From positions 1 through 15,559 of the forward strand of contig JAIDKM010000127.1 of NCBI GenBank assembly GCA_029051915.1: a stretch of DNA of 15,559 bases, in the 5' to 3' direction. Source of the stretch: Alistipes sp. (GTDB lineage: Bacteria > Bacteroidota > Bacteroidia > Bacteroidales > Rikenellaceae). The position numbers and the translations under genes were made by a program. Below the pieces are notes generated by a model. It was not told the origin of the DNA. It made no database searches and saw nothing but the letters and a program-made list of their open reading frames with translations. Positions 11,686 to 15,559 of this stretch are shown piece after piece. Each line of letters opens with the position of its first letter. Position 1 is the stretch's first letter.

Positions 11686-14625
11686 ATGAAGCGTTTTTTA
11701 CACAGAGTTCTCGTCGCAGTCGCGGTCGTCGTCTCCACGGTGCTGGCTTCGTCTGCGCAGAACCGCACGGTTACGGGTACGGTAACCGACGCCCGAAGCG
11801 GAGAGCCGCTCGTAGGAGTTTCGGTAACGGTCAAAAATACCACGCGCGGCGTTACGACCGGCACGGACGGATCCTACAGCTTGCTGCTCCCCCCCCCGGC
11901 GGAGGATGCCGTTCTGCAGTTCAATTATTTAGGTTATAATTCGGTCGAGGAGCCGGTCGGCGTACGTTCTGCGGTCGACGTGCGCATGGCCGAGGAGAGC
12001 CGTTCGATGGACGCCGTGGTGGTCATCGGCTACGGCACGGCTACCAAAAAGGAACTGACCGGATCGGTCGCAAGCCTCGGCAGCGAGGACATGAACGTCG
12101 GGTCGTTCACTTCTGCGGCCGGACTCCTGCAGGGCAAGGTCGCAGGTCTGAGCGTTACCAATCCCAGCGGAGGCGATCCGAGCGCTTCGTTCGAGATCAT
12201 GCTCCGTGGTACCAATACGTTGGCCGCAGGCCAGGGGCCCCTGGTCATCATCGACGGCGTCGTGGGCGCCGACATCCGCAACATCAACTTCCAGGAGGTC
12301 GAGAGCATCGACGTGCTCAAGGACGGTTCGGCCGCGGCCATCTACGGTACGCGCGGTACGAACGGCGTGGTCATCATCACCACCAAACGCGCCCGCAAGG
12401 GTTCCACGTCGGTTGAATACGACGGGCAGGTGAGCGTGCAGAGCATTCTGAACCGCGCCCAACCCATGTCGGCCCGCGAGTTCGAATATACGATCAACAA
12501 CTACGCTCCCTCCAACGCCGGGTCGCTCTACGGATACGATACCGACTGGTTCGACGCAATCACCCGCACGCCCGTCAGCCACAAGCACAGCATCGCCGTC
12601 TCGGGCGGTTCGGAGACTTTCTCGCATCGTACGATCATCAACGTCGAGCAGAACCAGGGCGTGCAGCGTCGCAACAAGGCGAACAAATATCTCTTCAAGA
12701 CCAACATCCGCCAGTCGGTGCTCGACGGGTGGCTGGATCTCGACTACAACGCCTTCTACGCGCGTCGCGATGCCCAGCCGGCCAACTACGACGCTTTCCG
12801 GCAGGCATTCTTCCATAATCCCACCGAACCCGTCTACGATCCGACGAACAAGGAGTCGGGCGGTTACAGCCGCACGATCGGTATGGATTATTTCAATCCC
12901 GTGGCGATGATCGACGAGCGAACGGAGACCAACACCTCCGACGACCTCGGCGCAAACGTTCGCGCGTCGCTCAATATCCTTCCGGTCAAGGGTCTCAAGT
13001 GGGATAACTTCTTCTCCTACAACATGCAGCGTTACGAGTCGCGGAGTTATTCGACCCGTTATTATCCGTCGTTGATCGGTACCGACGGCCGCGCTTCGAT
13101 CTACAACTCCTACACCAACGACGTCCAGTGGGAGAGTACGCTCAACTACATGCGTTCGTTCGGCAAGCACACCGTGCAGGCCTTGCTGGGCTACACCTAT
13201 CAGTGGGGCATGAACCAGTACTCCAGCATGGCCAACGAGGGCTTCGACAACGACCTCTTCGGCACGGACAATATCGGCGCCGGTTCGGCTTTGCAGCAGG
13301 GTACGGGCAGCATGGAGTCGCACAAGGAGGCCAACAAGTACATCGCTTTCTTCGGGCGCATCATGTACAACTACGACGACCGTTATCTGGTTTCGGCGTC
13401 GCTCCGGCGCGACGGTTCGTCGCGTTTCGGCTCCGATCACAAGTGGGGTTGGTTCCCTGCGGTGTCGGTCGGTTGGCGGCTCTCGAACGAAGGGTTCCTG
13501 CGCGACGTCGCATGGCTCGACGAGCTGAAGATCCGCGCAGGCTACGGCGTTACGGGCAACCAGGACTTCGACAACTACCGTTCGTTGCTCCTGATGCGGG
13601 CCAAAGGCCATTTCTACAACAACGGCAAGTGGCAGAATACCTATTCGCCCAAGAGCAACGCCAATCCCGATCTGGGTTGGGAGAAGAAGGCCGAATGGAA
13701 CGTCGGCGTCGACTTCTCGTTCTGGAACGGACGCCTGTCGGGTGCCGTCGACTACTACCTGCGCCGCACCACCGATCTGTTGTACGAGTACGACGTGCCG
13801 GTTCCTCCGTATGCCTACAACGTCTTCTTCACCAACGTGGGCGAGGTGCAGAACCAGGGTGTCGAGCTGACGTTGGCCGCCATTCCCGTCATGACGCGTA
13901 ATTTCCGGTGGACGACCAACCTCACGCTGGCCCACAACACCAACAAGCTCGTGAAGTTCACCAACGAGGAGTTCAAGAACCAGGAGTACAAGATCGGTTG
14001 GCTCAATACGCCGGTAGGCGTCTACTGCCAGCGCCTGATCGAGGGTCAGAGCCTCGGATCGTTCTACGGCCCCGTCTGGGAGGGCGTGGATCCCGCCACC
14101 GGCAAGGACAAGCTCAAGGGCGCCATCGCCGGGTCGGTGGCCGAAAGCAAGTGGGAGTACCTCGGTACGGCCTATCCCGACGTAACGTTGGGCTGGAGCA
14201 ACACGTTCGCCTACCGCAACTGGGATCTGAGCTTCACGCTCCGCGCATCGATCGGCGGCAAGGTCTTCAACAACATGCGCGCCGAGTTCGAGAACATCAA
14301 CGGCATCGGTCTGCGCAACATCATGGCTTCGTGGCTTGACGATCCTTCGTTCACGGGTCAGGTAACCTATTCGTCCAAGTACCTCGAAGATGCCTCCTAC
14401 CTCAAGTTGGACAACATCTCGCTGGGTTATACCATTCCGTTCAAGCCCACCAGCAAGATCAGTCGTATGAAGCTCTACTTCGCGGCCCAGAACCTCCTTT
14501 GCCTGACAGGTTATTCGGGCGTCGATCCCGAGGTTTCGCTCATGGGTCTCACGCCCGGTATCGAGAGTCCGCGCTACTATCCGCGCACGCGTGAATTCAC
14601 CTTCGGTATCAACCTCAAATTCTAA
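11686..14625 (+). CDS. SusC/RagA-family TonB-dependent outer-membrane transporter
   Basis: A 979-residue outer-membrane importer. The signal peptide covers about 1-24 (cleavage probably SSA|QN). A carboxypeptidase-regulatory-like domain follows at about 28-102 (VTGTVTDARSGEPLVGVSV). The SusC signature MDAVVVIGYGT is at 108-118. The plug domain runs to about 235 and contains GLLQGKVAGLSV, PLVIIDGVVG, IDVLKDGSAAAIYGTRGTNG and VVIITTK. The rest is beta-barrel and ends in FTFGINLKF with the terminal phenylalanine required for barrel insertion. Import would be powered through TonB and ExbBD. susD follows after nine bases. Codons 68-71 contain a run of nine C (11889-11897), a possible slippage site. 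The intergenic leader (11616-11685) contains a small hairpin (GCCTTC/GAAGGC, 11630-11642). The ligand is not identifiable from the sequence. Confidence 0.97.
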   Translation: MKRFLHRVLVAVAVVVSTVLASSAQNRTVTGTVTDARSGEPLVGVSVTVKNTTRGVTTGTDGSYSLLLPPPAEDAVLQFNYLGYNSVEEPVGVRSAVDVRMAEESRSMDAVVVIGYGTATKKELTGSVASLGSEDMNVGSFTSAAGLLQGKVAGLSVTNPSGGDPSASFEIMLRGTNTLAAGQGPLVIIDGVVGADIRNINFQEVESIDVLKDGSAAAIYGTRGTNGVVIITTKRARKGSTSVEYDGQVSVQSILNRAQPMSAREFEYTINNYAPSNAGSLYGYDTDWFDAITRTPVSHKHSIAVSGGSETFSHRTIINVEQNQGVQRRNKANKYLFKTNIRQSVLDGWLDLDYNAFYARRDAQPANYDAFRQAFFHNPTEPVYDPTNKESGGYSRTIGMDYFNPVAMIDERTETNTSDDLGANVRASLNILPVKGLKWDNFFSYNMQRYESRSYSTRYYPSLIGTDGRASIYNSYTNDVQWESTLNYMRSFGKHTVQALLGYTYQWGMNQYSSMANEGFDNDLFGTDNIGAGSALQQGTGSMESHKEANKYIAFFGRIMYNYDDRYLVSASLRRDGSSRFGSDHKWGWFPAVSVGWRLSNEGFLRDVAWLDELKIRAGYGVTGNQDFDNYRSLLLMRAKGHFYNNGKWQNTYSPKSNANPDLGWEKKAEWNVGVDFSFWNGRLSGAVDYYLRRTTDLLYEYDVPVPPYAYNVFFTNVGEVQNQGVELTLAAIPVMTRNFRWTTNLTLAHNTNKLVKFTNEEFKNQEYKIGWLNTPVGVYCQRLIEGQSLGSFYGPVWEGVDPATGKDKLKGAIAGSVAESKWEYLGTAYPDVTLGWSNTFAYRNWDLSFTLRASIGGKVFNNMRAEFENINGIGLRNIMASWLDDPSFTGQVTYSSKYLEDASYLKLDNISLGYTIPFKPTSKISRMKLYFAAQNLLCLTGYSGVDPEVSLMGLTPGIESPRYYPRTREFTFGINLKF

Positions 14626-14634
14626 CGCATCATC

Positions 14635-15559
14635 ATGAAAGCCATCTATAAAATCGCGCTTCTGTCGTTCTCCGTGCTGGCCGCCGCCTGCACCGATCTC
14701 GACGAAAAGGTCTACTCCGACATCCAGAAAAAGGATTTCTTCACCTCCGAGGAGTCGCTGCGCATCTACGCGGCCCGCGCCTACAACATGTTGCAGGCCT
14801 ACGGTTCGGAGCAGAGTCTCTGGACGCTCAACATCCAGGTCGGCGACGAGCTGGCCGCCCCCAAGAACTGCGTCAACGACTGGGTCGATACGCGCTATGC
14901 CGAGTTGCAGCGCCATACCTATTCCGTCTCCAACAAGTTGGTGCGCATGGGCTGGGATTATTGCTTTGACGGCATCGCGGCTTGCAACGACGTGTTGTAC
15001 GAGATCGAGCAGTCGTCGCTGGAGTTCGAGGGCAAGTACAAGATTCTCGCCGAGGTGCGTCTCTTGCGCGACTACCTCTACATCCAGGCGATCGACGGTT
15101 GGGGCAACGTGCCTTTCTCGGTCGATGCTTCGGATACGGGTTATCCCGTGCAGAAGGATCGTGAGTACGTCTTCGAGTTCGTCGAGCGCGAGATCCTCGA
15201 CAACATCGAGTACCTCGAGGAGGTTCCTTCCGGCGCCAACTACGGCCACGTTACGCAGGGCATGGCCTATACGTTGCTGGCCAAAATGTACCTCAACGCC
15301 GAAAAGTGGATCGGCAAGGCCATGTGGGCCGAGGCCGAGAAGACTTGCCTGGCGGTGATGGACGCCGGCCACTACCGCATCGAGCCCGATTATTCGACCA
15401 ATTTCGCGGTCAACAACGAGGCTTCGCGCGAGAATATCTTCGTCATTCCCTACAGCACGATCTACACCGAGTCCGACCACAACGACTTCGTGCTCTTCAT
15501 CCTCACGCTCACCCAGCAGCTGTGCAAGTTGTCCAAGATTCCCGCCGCCGGCTGGGCCG
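14635..15559 (+). CDS. SusD/RagB-family surface lipoprotein (5' part)
   Basis: The first 308 residues of a SusD-like nutrient-binding lipoprotein; the gene runs off the window end with no stop. The lipoprotein signal is clear: hydrophobic stretch then LAAAC with the lipidated cysteine at C19, followed by the acidic TDLDE, which suits surface export in Bacteroidota. TPR-type helices of the SusD fold include MGWDYCFDGIAACNDVLYEI, LAEVRLLRDYLYIQAIDGWG followed by NVPF, and QGMAYTLLAKMYLNAEKW. It would form the lid of the adjacent SusC barrel. Since it is open at the 3' edge, later genes of the operon are out of view. Confidence 0.95.
   Translation, partial: MKAIYKIALLSFSVLAAACTDLDEKVYSDIQKKDFFTSEESLRIYAARAYNMLQAYGSEQSLWTLNIQVGDELAAPKNCVNDWVDTRYAELQRHTYSVSNKLVRMGWDYCFDGIAACNDVLYEIEQSSLEFEGKYKILAEVRLLRDYLYIQAIDGWGNVPFSVDASDTGYPVQKDREYVFEFVEREILDNIEYLEEVPSGANYGHVTQGMAYTLLAKMYLNAEKWIGKAMWAEAEKTCLAVMDAGHYRIEPDYSTNFAVNNEASRENIFVIPYSTIYTESDHNDFVLFILTLTQQLCKLSKIPAAGWA

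Noticed and set aside
12231..12244. Perfect 14-bp palindrome CCAGGGGCCCCTGG inside susC
   Set aside because: It is within a conserved coding segment (GQGPLVIIDG) and has no partner elements; GC-rich coding sequence makes such palindromes by chance.
11929..15480. Open frame of 1183 codons on the minus strand opposite susC and susD
   Set aside because: It is an antisense shadow created by the codon bias of the GC-rich susC/susD genes, crosses both of them and shows no domain or start context. SusC and SusD are unmistakable on the plus strand.
1..15559. CRISPR array, transposase, toxin-antitoxin or defence genes
   Set aside because: No spaced direct repeats and no recognisable proteins of these types in any frame.

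Overview
The window looks like Bacteroidota chromosome, most likely a GC-rich gut Bacteroidales such as Alistipes (Rikenellaceae). The genus is an inference. The phylum rests on a SusC/SusD pair, a two-ExbD operon, RNase HII and DprA proteins of Bacteroidales character, GC-rich genes separated by AT-rich gaps, and repeated TAnnTTTG (-7) promoter boxes with almost no Shine-Dalgarno sites.

Layout. 1-282: possible tail of an upstream gene, then an AT-rich spacer with three hairpins. 283-1197 (-): AraC-family regulator. 1357-2343 (-): polytopic membrane protein. 2421-3029 (+): ribonuclease HII with its terminator. 3030-3521: no intact gene. It holds a decayed, A-depleted cassette that reads as the C-terminal FSMPD/C-type-lectin-like domain used as the variable region of diversity-generating retroelements, and this is the most unusual item here. 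3522-5851 (-): exbB, a four-TM protein, exbD, exbD, a proton-motive-force transducing operon. 6161-9170 (-): type I asparaginase, TatD nuclease, DprA. 9378-9448 (+): tRNA-Cys(GCA), with a bidirectional terminator separating it from the next gene.

9526-15559 is a regulated uptake locus. A LacI-family repressor (-) is divergent from ribokinase, SusC and SusD (+; SusD runs off the window). A perfect 16-bp palindrome abuts the -7 box in front of the ribokinase gene and is the obvious repressor operator. The likely logic is outer-membrane import of a ribose-containing ligand by SusCD and phosphorylation of ribose by RbsK, switched on when a sugar releases the repressor. The ExbB/ExbD complex encoded earlier in the window is the sort of machine that energises SusC-type transporters, although no TonB gene is seen here.

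No CRISPR array, transposase, integrase, reverse transcriptase or rRNA was seen.
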